64,000 bases of DNA from Hawksworthiomyces lignivorus (Eukaryota > Ascomycota > Sordariomycetes > Ophiostomatales > Ophiostomataceae). The DNA lies in NCBI GenBank assembly GCA_002917075.1, contig NTMA01000015.1, forward strand, positions 248,001 through 312,000. Reading direction: 5' to 3'. Made by a program: the position numbers and the translations under genes. A model generated the notes under the pieces. It was given only the letters and a program-made list of their open reading frames with translations. It made no database searches and was not told the origin of the DNA. Below are positions 42,458-53,163 of the stretch, piece by piece (position 1 is the stretch's first letter; each line of letters begins with the position of its first letter).

Positions 42458-44155
42458 CTATTCATCGATGTGGTCTGCGGTAGCTTCGAGTCCACCGATC
42501 TTAGGATGCCCCTCCAACAAAACACTTTGAAGAGCATGAGACTCGAAGTTGCCCCTCTTAGCCCACTCTGTACCGGAAACGATTGGGCTTGTTTTGTAAA
42601 ATATGGCGTCGATCTGCTCAAGACGACGTCCCGTTGTCTCGGGATAGAACACATAGATGAAGGGGATGAATGCAAAGTTGAAAACTGTAAAGATCAAGTA
42701 GCCCTTCCAGCCCTGCGACGACATCGTGGAAGGTGTCATCATGACCGTCGCAAAGTTCCACAGCCAGTTCGACGAGGTCGTGAGAGCGTTGCCCTTTGTA
42801 CGCAGATGGAGCGGCATGATCTCGGCGCAGTAGAGCCACGGCACAGCCAAGAAGCCAATGGCGAAAAAGGTATAGTATAGGAAGAAGGCGATGATAACAA
42901 CAATGGAGGCCCCATAAGAACCGGAACGGATGCCAAGAGACATCGTCAGGAAGCAGAGCCCCATGCCAAATGCGCCGAGCATGAGGCATCCGCGCTTACC
43001 AATGCGGGGGATAATGAACGGAGGGATAACAGCGGAAGCCATATACCCTATCAAGAGGTTAGTCCACTGCTGTTTTCCATCTTTTGACACGAAGCAACCT
43101 GTGACGCCACTTACATAGACCATTGAAACCGGAGAGGAGAAGAGAAAGGTTATGTGATAGGCCAACAGAGGTCTCAAAGAGGTACGAGATATAATAGCCG
43201 ATAGAGCAAACACCGCTCAGCATTACCATAGCCATGAGCCACCAACCAAGGGCAACGCGGCGAAGGTTTTGCGTTTCTTTGTGGTTCTTGAACACCTCCA
43301 ACCAACCAGCAGAGTCGGCCATGGATTCCAGTTCGATAGCTTGGTTGATATTCTGAAGCTCGGTTTGGATTTCGGAATCGTTCTCATCAGATGTGCCGTG
43401 CATACGCATAAGAATATCAACAGCCTTGCTGCTGTGGTTGTGGGCCACAAGCCACCGAGGGGATTCTGGCATAATAGGAATCATGGTGAGGAGCAGAATT
43501 GCAAAGACCATCTGCAAAGCCACTGCCAGCCGCCATTCAATCTGACCTCCAGCATAGGATAAGCCGTAGTTGGTCCAGTAGGATACGCTGGCGCCGAAGC
43601 AGACGAGGAGATATTGAAATGACCCAAAGACTTCGCGCGTTTTGGCAGGGAGCGTCTCGGCTTGCCAGATTGGAATGATCGATGTGTTTAGGCCGGTGCC
43701 AACACCACTGACAACACGACCGACCATAAACTGAGCCTGCCCATACGCACTTGTCTGCAATACGGCACCGATAATGACAAGGACCGTTCCGGCGATAATT
43801 GGCTTCTTTCGGCCAAATCTTTCGCTGAATAAGAAGCTGGCAAGACATCCTATATTTGACACAGTTAGGATGCAACAATACTACACAGATGGAGCAGAAT
43901 ACTGACCACCCAGGCAACCCAACTCGTATATGCTGGTGATGAATCCCTGCATGAATGTGGAGGGATAATTCATCTGCTCCAGATAATTATCTGCGATAAG
44001 AACGCCACTCATGAAACCTAACTTTAATGTGAGCAGCGAAAATTATGCGTACAGGGTGTTCTAGAAAGCGCACCTTGGTCATATCCGTAGAGAAGATACG
44101 AAAGACCACAAGTGACTGTGAAAAACAGCCTCAAGGGAAAGCCTTCCATCGCCAT
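42458..44155 (-). CDS. Sugar porter (MFS sugar transporter)
   Basis: Four exons: 44074-44155, 43907-44017, 43115-43849 and 42458-43047, with introns of 56, 57 and 67 nt; 505 residues. Sugar-porter signatures are present: GYDQG in helix 1, ERFGRKKP, PESPRWL before the central loop, GFNGLWY in helix 7 and PETTGRRLEQID after helix 12. It should be a plasma-membrane proton symporter for a monosaccharide, polyol or similar compound. It diverges from the ribokinase gene, which suggests ribose or a related pentose or nucleoside-derived sugar, but specificity is inferred from neighbours only. Confidence 0.93.
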
Positions 44156-44809
44156 TGTTTCCAAAGCTGTATTTGTGTATATGCAAAGAGTAAAATGCCA
44201 AGACAAAAAATTGAATGAGTGGACAAGGGTATAAAAAAACAGTGAAGGTGATAGGGAAATCGCCAAGTTTTAACCCTTTATCCAACTTTCATGTCTATTG
44301 TCGATCTTCTGTGGACAAAACATATTCTTGTATGAATGGAACTGTGCAGCACCCCGTGGGGAATGAATAGACTTCACACGTAGAATAAATGAACCCCGTG
44401 CAGCAATTGTGGGGAATGAATAGCGATAGAAATGTTCATCTCTATGCCTGGCGATTTATTTGCACCTTTTTTTTTTTAACTAAGAGTAAATGCCGAAGAT
44501 TTAGCGTATCCGAGGATGGTGAACCCGATATGCGATCGTCTCGAGTTAAATCATACCGACATGAGGTGTTGTTATTTGAATGGTTGGAATTGCTATGAAG
44601 TTTCACACCTCGATCTAATTCTTAGAAAGCAAGAACACAGAACGCGGTGTAGTCTGGTGTAGAATTTTGTTGATATGAAAGTCGCCAGACGATGACAGTA
44701 GAGTAAAGATGTTTCGTAAATTGCGACGGCAATGTGCAGCGACTTCACTTCCAGGGCACAAATATAGCGGTCACTGCTTGGTAGGTATTTGCACAGCATC
44801 GCAACTCTT
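44156..44809. promoter_or_regulatory. Shared 654-bp divergent promoter of sugar porter and ribokinase
   Basis: The two genes start on opposite sides of this AT-rich gap, allowing co-regulation. A partial duplication lies at about 44345-44421 (GTGGGGAATGAATAG twice). No gene was seen in it. Confidence 0.6.
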
Positions 44810-45862
44810 ATGAGCTACCAAACAGAAGCAAATATGGAAATCTTCGTGATAGGATCTCTGAACATTGACCTCGTCACTTTCACGCCACGCATACCAGACG
44901 GCGGCGAAACAATGTCGGCCAGCTCTTTTCATACTAGCCTAGGCGGTAAGGGTGCCAACCAAGCCGTGGCTTGTGCCAAACTGTCACGGCGAAAAGACAC
45001 ACAGCACAATACGGATGCGGCAGTTTCAGTGAAGATGATCGGTGCCGTGGGAGACGATGCCTACGGTGAAATGATGAAGAAAGGTCTTGAGGGCTTTGGG
45101 GTGGATGTCTCCGGCGTGAAAGTCCGGCAGAATGCCAAAACAGGCGTTGCCATCATTCTTGTCGAGGAAGCCACCGGCGAGAACCGCATTTTGCTATCTG
45201 CTGAGTCAAACGACTCAGTGAAACCTAATGCTTTCGGCGAGCAGATGTTTGCACAGCCCGAGTGTGGACTCACACCAAGCCTCCCCAGCCTCATCATCCT
45301 ACAGCTCGAAATACCGCTAGAAACGGTGGTCCAGATCTTAGCTACCGCGCATGGTCATGGGGTCCCAGTGCTTCTCAACCCGGCACCTGCACAGAAGTTA
45401 CCTGTGGAGTGCTACAAGAGTGTTTCTCACCTCGTGGTGAATGAAACCGAGGCCATGCTGCTGAGCGACTGTAGCGCTGCAGATCTGGACGTTTCCACCG
45501 GCAGCGGTACCGCAGGGTTGGAAAAGGTAGCAGGCCAATTTCACGCGCTTGGCGTTCAGAACGTGCTCATTACGCTCGGAGCGCGAGGCGTGTACTACAG
45601 CGCCAGCCAAGACGGATCGAAACAACACCCAGGGTTCCAATCGGGGTTGGTACCGGCCGAAAAGGTGGACGTGGTCGATACGACTGCGGCAGGTGATACC
45701 TTTGTCGGTGCATATGCTCTAGAATTTGTCAAGGCGAGAAGCAATACCGACAACGACTTCAATATTGAAAGTGCAGTTAAAGTGGCGAATCGCGCAGCAG
45801 CGAAGACGGTCGGGAAAAGGGGGGCACAAGACTCAATTCCATGGTTAGACGACTTGGAGTAG
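44810..45862 (+). CDS. RBK1: Ribokinase
   Basis: Single exon, 350 residues from ATG 44810; a second in-frame ATG at 44834 (MEIFVIG) is the alternative start and better matches the family N-terminus. PfkB/ribokinase motifs: GSLNIDLV, the GGKGANQAVA substrate loop, NPAPA, NETEA, ITLGARG and DTTAAGDTF with the catalytic Asp. The C-terminal NRAAAKTVGKRGAQDSIP is also typical. It phosphorylates D-ribose to ribose-5-phosphate with ATP in the cytosol, feeding the pentose-phosphate pathway. Divergent from the sugar porter and 470 bp upstream of a D-2-hydroxyacid dehydrogenase, consistent with a small catabolic group. Confidence 0.93.
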   Translation: MSYQTEANMEIFVIGSLNIDLVTFTPRIPDGGETMSASSFHTSLGGKGANQAVACAKLSRRKDTQHNTDAAVSVKMIGAVGDDAYGEMMKKGLEGFGVDVSGVKVRQNAKTGVAIILVEEATGENRILLSAESNDSVKPNAFGEQMFAQPECGLTPSLPSLIILQLEIPLETVVQILATAHGHGVPVLLNPAPAQKLPVECYKSVSHLVVNETEAMLLSDCSAADLDVSTGSGTAGLEKVAGQFHALGVQNVLITLGARGVYYSASQDGSKQHPGFQSGLVPAEKVDVVDTTAAGDTFVGAYALEFVKARSNTDNDFNIESAVKVANRAAAKTVGKRGAQDSIPWLDDLE

Positions 45863-46331
45863 CTGGTCCAATTTCAGGGATGGCTCTGCACAGAGAGCAG
45901 GGGTAGCACACATGGACATACGCATAGGTACATGACTTTGTATTGCGTGGACGTTTAGGTGAGGAAATGGGTTGTTCTGTCTCGTATGAGGAGAAATTAT
46001 TGTCGTCAATCGTCATGCAGGTTCCGTTAGCGTATCCGATAAGCATTCTCTAGGGTCCCGTGGAATCGACCAGTGGAACTAGAACACCATTTTCCGATGC
46101 TAGTGCCACATGGATGGACGTCATTGACAGTTCTGGGCGACCGCCAATAAGCATCGCACGAGCTCAAGAAAAGACGGTCGCTATTGTTCTCTTCATTTAC
46201 GAATGCTTGCCTCCCCATCGAGTTCCTTGGTTCACGTGTAATCACTCTTTTAGATACTAGATATTGTCGTTTGTGTCCCTCGACAAGTCAGCTTGCGTAC
46301 ATCATCTCTTTCATCTTTCGAACTTGCGAAT
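45863..46331. other. Intergenic gap
   Basis: 470 bp with the ribokinase 3' flank and the dehydrogenase promoter. No gene or repeat was seen. Confidence 0.55.
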
Positions 46332-47381
46332 ATGGCTGCCTCCGAGTCTAAAAAACCGATCATCCTCCACATCGGAGATCCCATTCGATACAACACGGAG
46401 TTATACGAGAGTCTACAACAAAATTTCACCGTCATTCGTCCCACAGTCGAGGAGCGTCAGAGGGATGCGTTCCTCGAGGCACTCCGTACGAAGAAATGGG
46501 GCGACTTCTCCGCGGTCATGCGACCCTTCTGGTCGACCGGGGGGGAGATGGGCCGCTGGGACAAGGAGCTGATTCCGCTGCTGCCAAAGTCTCTCAAGGT
46601 TTATGCATCCGCCGGTGCTGGCTACGACTGGGCCGACGTCGATCTGCTGGCCGAGGCTGGGATCCTCTACTGCAATGGCGCCTCGGCCTCATCTGAGGCT
46701 GTCGCCGACATGGCCATCTACCACATAATCTCTGTCTTCCGCAATATGCAGTGGACCAACATGGCTGCTCGCTCCTTGAACGTAGAGACGTTTTTGGACG
46801 CTCATCACAATGTTCCACCAACCTCACGAAACCCGCAGGGTCACGTTTTGGGTGTCATTGGCCTCGGCAACATTGGTTACCGCATTGCTACCAAGGCTTA
46901 CAAGGGGTTTGACATGAAGATCATTTATTACGACCCGTTCCCCAAGTCTGCAGAGATGGAGGCCGCCATTGGTGCTAAGAGGGTGCCAACCCTCGAGGCC
47001 TTGCTTGGAGAAGCCGACTGCGTGCTCTTGGCTGCTCCTGGCAGCGGTGGCAAAATCCTCAACGCTGAAACCATTCTCAAGTTGAAAAAGGGCTCTCGGG
47101 TCGTCAATATTGCCCGCGGAAATCTCATCGACGCAGAAGCTTTAGCAGATGCTTTAGAGTCGGGCCACATTTTCGCTGTCGGCCTGGATGTACACGAAGA
47201 CGAGCCCAATGTCAACCCCCGGCTCGCAGCTAATAGAAACGCTACACTGACCTGCCATACGGCCGGCGGGGCGCTGGAGACGAACATCGGCTTCGAGAGA
47301 TTATCAATAGAGAATGTGCAGAATGTCCTTACCGGCCAGCCTGCATTAACACCTGTCAACAAACATTTCTTCAAGTCATAA
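46332..47381 (+). CDS. D-isomer-specific 2-hydroxyacid dehydrogenase
   Basis: Single exon, 349 residues; ATG 46332 chosen because the upstream open frame begins only with TTG. The NAD(P)-binding fold has GVIGLGNIG; the catalytic triad is visible as Arg in NIARGNLI, Glu in DVHEDEPN and His in TCHTAGG. The family interconverts 2-keto acids and D-2-hydroxy acids (glyoxylate/hydroxypyruvate reductase or D-mandelate dehydrogenase-like). ASAGAGYDWADVD resembles the fungal D-mandelate dehydrogenase-like branch. Substrate unproven. It sits tail-to-tail with the Zn2Cys6 regulator, about 100 bp apart. Confidence 0.92.
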   Translation: MAASESKKPIILHIGDPIRYNTELYESLQQNFTVIRPTVEERQRDAFLEALRTKKWGDFSAVMRPFWSTGGEMGRWDKELIPLLPKSLKVYASAGAGYDWADVDLLAEAGILYCNGASASSEAVADMAIYHIISVFRNMQWTNMAARSLNVETFLDAHHNVPPTSRNPQGHVLGVIGLGNIGYRIATKAYKGFDMKIIYYDPFPKSAEMEAAIGAKRVPTLEALLGEADCVLLAAPGSGGKILNAETILKLKKGSRVVNIARGNLIDAEALADALESGHIFAVGLDVHEDEPNVNPRLAANRNATLTCHTAGGALETNIGFERLSIENVQNVLTGQPALTPVNKHFFKS

Positions 47382-47483
47382 AAGTTGGAATGCCTAATTG
47401 AGGCGGCAGCCGGGGAGATGTTGCTTTCATCATCATCATAATATGTATTTTCTCGTTTATTGAATTAATTTGGCTAAGCCGAA

Positions 47484-49816
47484 TCAGACAATGGCGAAGC
47501 ATGAATTAAAAATGTCATGCATCACCGAACGGATGTCTACTCGTGATTTTGTCGCGTCTTGCCTATTTTGCACCTCTTCCAAAACCTGTGCTGTGATTTT
47601 TGAGTTGCCGGCGACCTTCTCCATGCGCAGGATCTGTGTCCGAATCCATGTCCGCTCCTCCGGATCCTGCTCTTCCGATCCCAACATCAGTAGAGGCCAG
47701 AGCATATTCACGGGAAGCGAGTCATCCGCATCCAGCCCTTCTACAATCAGACGCGCTAGACGCCGAATGTGCGACAGCGCATCTATGGCCTCCCGCGTCA
47801 GAGGCAGCGTTTTATAAGCAACGCGGTGTAGGTGAACCTTGCTGGCGTAGTAGTTGGACAGGTATGTGCGAAACGACCGCGTAATAGCGAACGCCAAGTG
47901 GGCTGATACGTGCGCCGCCGTCAGCTTGCCGGCCACCGCATAATCCATCAAAAGCGGCCGATTTTCATACAGCGTCCGCAGATCTGCTGCTATGGAAGCC
48001 CCGATATTCATTACTTCAATCTCGTCCTCGACAGTGCCCCTTGACCGGTGCCATGGGTCAATTCGAGATATGTGGCCCATAAAGCTCTGAACCTTCTGGA
48101 AGAAGACGATGCCCGGCTGGTAGAGGATCTGGAAGAGAATGTCCTCAATGTCATCGTTTTGTACGTCCGTGTTCCCCTGCATCAACGTCAACATATCTCC
48201 GGCTACGCCTATACCCGAATCGAGCCGATCTGGGTCCGTCTCGAACGTGCCAGCAGGCGACGTCTCTACAAACAGGATTTCGTCGTCTTTGGATAAGAAG
48301 AGACCCTCGCCACCCGCGGATACTGCTCTCGCATCGAGGAGGCGAAGCCATAGGAGAAATTGTCGTTCCATGGTGCTCAGGCGACCTTTGTCGCTGCTTT
48401 TCAAGATATTGTGTGCACGTTTCAAGTTTGAATGTGCCGCTTCAATGCGCCCCTCTAGGATGTCGATATAGCTGAGGAAGAAGAGGGTGGCTAACAGATT
48501 TTCCCGGTATGAACTAGGACGGGCTAGGGATGAATCCGAGGCTGTTCTGCCTGTATTATTGTTATCTGATGAGTTGACCATAGTACCGTATGTAAGTTGT
48601 TCGCTGTTTGCAGTGTTTACGCAACTGATGTTGGTTGTTGTAGATGCAATCGTGGAAGCAGCACGGACAGCACTGGATACGATGCCGCTCTGATCGTCCT
48701 CGCTTGTCAAGGATGACGCCGTCGACAAAGCAGCCACAACCTCGGCCAGCGCGTTGTCATAGTGATTCTGCTGGCTGGCCAGCCAGGAGCCTTCTCGTTG
48801 AGTGAGGATAGTATTTGAAAAAGCCAGGATTGCCCATCGCACCATGCGTGAAACGTTTGCACGGCCCACAAGCTCCTTTCGCATGGTGAGCCACCTCTTT
48901 TGTGTTTCCACCTCGGCAAGAATTGGCGGGATCACAGCGTGAATAAAATAGTCCATCAGTCGGTGGTTCTCGGCAGTGATCTGCAGCGCCGTATTGTGGT
49001 CAGCGGTACTGCTGGTGTCTGGAACAGTAGACGGTTCTGACGTTTCTTCTTGTGCAGTTTGGTTATGTTGCGCCGCAGTTTGTGTCGGAGTCTGCGAAAT
49101 GACGTGATTTAGAGACCCAAATCGATGGGGAGATCCCGTTCCGTTCTCGATCCCAACGCCGGCCCCGACGCCAACGTTCGGTCCAACTTGCTGCCACACA
49201 TCTTCGCTATCCCACATAAAGCTTGCAAAGTCAAAGATTTGATTGACTGTATTCATCTGCGACTGGAACAAGACCGCCGGTCCAGCCGAAGTATTGTTTG
49301 TAGTTATTTGAGTCGGCGACTCCATACTTCTCTCATCTCTAACGTCCAGACTGCCATTCACCGCTGTTGCTGCACTCAATTGTCTTGCCGTGGACGGTGA
49401 AGCCAATGGCAGCTGCATCTGCCTCTGAATGCCATTTCCGTTTCTATTGCTGCCGAGACTGCTAGCTGGTGGGCGCCATTTGCACTCCATATTTAGACGC
49501 TCGCAGTGTGAACATCTTGGCCGCTGCTCGTCACACTTGACTTTTCGACGCCTGTCATGCAATGGGTATGTGAGTATTAAATCAAAGTGTTGCTAGCCTC
49601 GGTCATCTGGACACGTTCTTCTCCCTGTAGACTACTGAGCCTAGTACTGCTGGGGGACAGGTCAAGATATGATAAGACAAGGTGCAGATGATGATCTCAG
49701 CATGTCAGATGGGATTCGTACTTGCATGTTAAGCAGCCCTCTCTAGAACGAGCAGAGCGGGCCAGAGGCCGGGCTGCCTGCATTGGCCACCCGTAGTCCC
49801 TTGGTTTCTGTTGCAT
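47484..49816 (-). CDS. Zn2Cys6 transcription factor
   Basis: Two exons, 49722-49816 and 47484-49551, with a 170-nt intron inside the zinc cluster; 720 residues. The joined N-terminus gives a perfect cluster at residues 28-55: C-x2-C-x6-C-x6-C-x2-C-x6-C, with GCLTCKRRKVKCDE. Without the first exon two of the six cysteines are lost, which fixes this start. Residues about 190-600 match the general fungal-specific regulatory region (helical, with RMVRWAILAFSN and LLATLFFLSYIDILEGR). Such factors bind CGG-type triplets as dimers and usually control neighbouring pathway genes, so the dehydrogenase, ribokinase and sugar porter are candidate targets. Confidence 0.93.
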
Positions 49817-50553
49817 TGTCGCTTCCGCTCCCGCCTGGCCCTTTTCAACCCTCTGCTCCGTGTTTTACTATTTGTGACCGTGTCAATTCTGGCGTCGTGT
49901 ATTTTTTTTTTTTTTTGAATTTTAAATTTTGAATTTTGTCATCTACGCGCCTGCGGGGAACTGAAAAAAAAAACCCCCATGTTTGGGGGGAAAATGAAGA
50001 AAATATCTGGACCCAACTACATGACGGCTCCATATTTTTCCCCTTCTTCTGACCTTGGAAGAAAACCCACTAAAACTCTAAGGGCCTTGATGTGGAGTAT
50101 GCACTTACATACTCATTACAAATTAGTACATCATACCCCAAGTCAGTTTTAGCAGCATCTTGTCTTACAGAATCACTGGTGCCACTACACGAACCGTGAG
50201 TAATAAAGAGACCAGAAATATGGCTGGCTCCCTGCTCCGCTAAAATCCACTTGACACGCCATCTTTCACCTTACACTTAACAAGCGACGATTGCGGAGTA
50301 TCGTACTTCACAACTGTTCGGTATTCCCACGTGATAGGCCTATGTATAGTCCATCCTAGTGCCGTCGGAGACACCAAAAGAGACGGCACTAATAGCCGAC
50401 GAACCCGACAGATAAAGCTAGCTAACAAAGAGAGGTTACAGGGTCATCCTAGGAAAGTGGATATGCATTTCTAGTTCCTTCTGGGTGTAAAATCAGCCCA
50501 AGACTCCCCGTCCTGTGCAAATTGGGAGATCATGTCAGTCAACTCTCCTAAGC
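49817..50553. other. Intergenic region with divergent promoters and an overlapping uORF
   Basis: The Zn2Cys6 factor and cyclase genes diverge here. It contains short poly-A/T and G/C runs (49905-50000). An upstream ATG at 50532 opens a small frame ending at 50588, overlapping the cyclase start. No other gene. Confidence 0.55.
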
Positions 50554-50588
50554 ATGGCATCGTCACCAAGTCCAGTCCACAGCAATAG
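50532..50588 (+). promoter_or_regulatory. Overlapping uORF at the cyclase start
   Basis: An 18-codon frame begins 22 bp upstream of the cyclase ATG and ends 34 bp inside it, in another frame. If transcribed it would reduce translation of the main ORF. Whether the mRNA includes it is unknown. Confidence 0.4.
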
Positions 50589-51722
50589 GCCTCCTTTTGA
50601 GGCTCTGCCACTGGACAAGAATGGCCCTCCGGGCAATGCCTGGGGCTTATACGGCGTGGATGACGAATTCGGAGCCCTCAATCTGCTAACACCCGATGTG
50701 GTAGCAGCGGCTGCAGCCTCAGAAATAAAAACGGGCGAGCGTATCGCGTTGGATTGGCAGTTGACCAAGCCCTCGCGGCCGAGTTTCGATCGACCTCCGT
50801 TTGTATGGACCAGGCTGCCAAACCGCGAAGGAATGGCGATCAACGATGACGAGCTACAATTTAATACCCAATGTAGCAGTCAATGGGATGGCTTTCGTCA
50901 CTTTGGGTATCAAGGTGTAAAGCGTTTTTATGGGAACCATACACAAGAAGACTTCGAAAAGAGTAATGTTCTTGGAATAAATGGTAAGTTTGCTGAAAGT
51001 ACCAGGCTCTCACGAACGCAAGCCAATAGAAGATGAGTGAAAAGCATCAAAAACAAGCCAAAATGCGAATTGCGGGTATGCATGAGCTGGGTAAGAGTTG
51101 AAAGACGTATGCTAATGACGAATATTTCCTCCAAGTATGGCTATCTAAGGGTGGTATCGTCGGTCGGGGTGTTCTGTTAGATTATGTTAGATTTTGCCAC
51201 CATCACAACATCGCCATCGATCCATTCTCCAGTACATTTATCCCCGTCAAACATATCTACCAGATGGCCGACGAGCAAAAAGTGACATTCCGTGAAGGAG
51301 ATATTTTGTTCATTCGTGTTGGTTTCATCGCTGCATACGATGCTCTCAGCGAAGACGAGCAAATCAAACTCGCACAGAGACCAAATCCCGACTTCCTTGG
51401 TGTCGAGCCAAGCGTTGAAATGCTCAAATGGCTCTGGGAAACAGGGTTCTCTGCCGTGGCTGGGGATACGGCGAGTTTCGAGCAGGCACCTGTGCGTGGC
51501 CATTGGATCAGTGGCAACATGGAGGACCATGTCAAGGACGGCGGCATGATCCACCAAGTTCTGCTCGGTGGTTGGGGTGTTCCTATTGGGGAATTATTTG
51601 ATTTAGAGAGGCTCGCTGCTACGTGCGAGCGGCTTGACCGGTGGTCATTTTTTGTATCTAGTATGCCACTGAATGTTCCTGGAGGTGTTGCCAGTCCTCC
51701 TAATGCCGTGGCCATCTTCTAA
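50554..51722 (+). CDS. Cyclase-family hydrolase (kynurenine-formamidase-like)
   Basis: Exons 50554-50983 and 51136-51722 (152-nt intron, AAG acceptor) give 338 residues. The PF04199-type cyclase pattern is visible as GAWGLYG-like NAWGLYGVDDEFGALNLL, SSQWDGFRHFG at the metal site, then GGIVGRGVLLDY and FREGDILFIRVGF. Family members are metal-dependent hydrolases including arylformamidase and isatin hydrolase; many fungal paralogues lie in catabolic clusters. Substrate not readable. The C-terminal PLNVPGGVASPPNAVAIF is typical and shows the gene is complete. It diverges from the Zn2Cys6 regulator. Confidence 0.9.
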
Positions 51723-51727
51723 TATGT

Positions 51728-51835
51728 GTGCCGGAATCGCCAGACTAGACTGTCAGTCCGGTCCGGAATTGCCAGACCAGACCATCCGGTCCATCCAGAA
51801 TCCTCAGTCCAGACTACTAGTCTAGTTAACAAAAC
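51728..51835. repeat. Short internal repeats, possible transposon subterminal region
   Basis: CCGGAATCGCCAGACTAGAC and CCGGAATTGCCAGACCAGAC occur about 34 bp apart, with further GTCCGGTCC and CCGGTCCATCC units and a TAGTCTAG end. Short clustered motifs like these are common near hAT ends, and the hAT fragment follows within 60 bp. Confidence 0.5.
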
Positions 51836-51892
51836 ATAGAAGTCATGGCTTTACTACCCACGTCCAGCTCCCTTATCTCATCTCTACTTGAT

Positions 51893-52171
51893 CTAACCCC
51901 TGACCTTCTCGTCCTGCTCCAAAGTGTCAGAGAGGGCACACCCAGCAACCAAATCGACATAGCGATAACTTGACGAGACTATCAGAACGCTGCTGTTCCA
52001 AAAACGTAGGCATTCTATAAGATTGACAGTTTCAACGTCTATGGACCCTCGTTGGTCTATTACCTTTAGTTGTGCTTTCGAGAAGAGCTGCTCTGTCCCG
52101 GAAGACATAGGCGTAATAGAAAGAATGCCAATGGCCATCAAAGGCAAACTAGAAAACCTCCTCTGGGCCAA
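51893..52171 (-). pseudogene. hAT transposase C-terminal fragment
   Basis: The minus-strand frame reads LPLMAIGILSITPMSSGTEQ, LFSKAQLKVIDQRG and NLIECLRFW. This matches the hAT C-terminal dimerisation region (L..MA..ILSI..MS...E..FS.A......R). Upstream in the minus direction the frame is closed and no other transposase domains are found, so it is a decayed remnant. Confidence 0.8.
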
Positions 52172-52402
52172 CTCGAACCATCACGTCAATAAATTCGACG
52201 GCATCACGACGGGCTCACGGCAATACACTTTGTACTCGTCATCGTTCGTGCTAAAAATCATTACCTTTTGCTTATTCATTTATATTCTGTATCTATTTAA
52301 TCGTCTTGTAGTTGGATCTGGCTCATTCAGAACAGACCTTGGGCGGAGGACAGAACAAGGAGTGGGTGGTTTGTATGCCTCTCGTCAAAGCTGTCTTGAT
52401 GT

Positions 52403-52505
52403 CCTGTCTGCTCCGGTATGCCGTAGAAGGATCTCATTTGTTACCATATATCACGGGGGAAATATTTTCTCGTGTGTCTTAGATTCACGGAGAAAGGATA
52501 GCAAA
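52403..52505 (+). repeat. Dispersed repeat B, copy 2
   Basis: Partner of 38724-38825, same orientation, with about 75% identity by eye. It lies about 230 bp from the hAT relic, so it might be derived from a non-autonomous element. Confidence 0.72.
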
Positions 52506-53163
52506 TATGTATATTTTTAATTTATGTAGAAGTCGACAGTTATAGCGTGGAATTATCTTCATCAACAAACTCTTGAATTCGACATCATTCCTCTCTGCTC
52601 AACCACCCGGACATAACACAGAACAGAGACCATGAAGAAATTTTATCAATCTCTGAGGTCAAAGACAGCGAAACACCGAAGAGACATATTGGTAGCCTAG
52701 TTACAGCTGGCTGGCGCATGGTTAAGGGGATAATGGGTGCGCAAGTGTTCCACATGTTTTCACACTCTAACAAGCTTGGAAAAGATTTTTTAAATAACAG
52801 CTGTCGCCTACTGGCAAAAAAATATCTCATATTTGCAGGTATCTCTACGAATCGTACGTTGTATTTACAGCTAGGCGTCCATGACTGCCTAGACCGTATA
52901 TGCGGCCGGCCGCAATGTAGGCCATGGCTACAGGAAGCCTCTACCGTCGTAGAGCACTGGATTTAAGGTCATGCATAGAACGAAGATTGAACGTACCGTC
53001 TGCACGAGTGTCTTGAATTCTACACTGCTGTAATCCTCAGTTTCTCCGGCGTTGCGATATCGAAAATGGAGGCCTTGTAAGTCAACGTTAGGCGGCGATT
53101 CCGGCGTGCAGTCCATATAGCTAATGTCTTGCACCTAGTTTTGGTGGACCGAGAGCTCGAACC

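Larger units (their letters stand above)
51723..53163. other. Intergenic region with hAT relic and repeat B
   Basis: It contains subterminal-like repeats (51728-51835), a hAT transposase fragment (51893-52171), repeat B copy 2 (52403-52505) and then AT-rich DNA. No intact gene. Confidence 0.6.
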
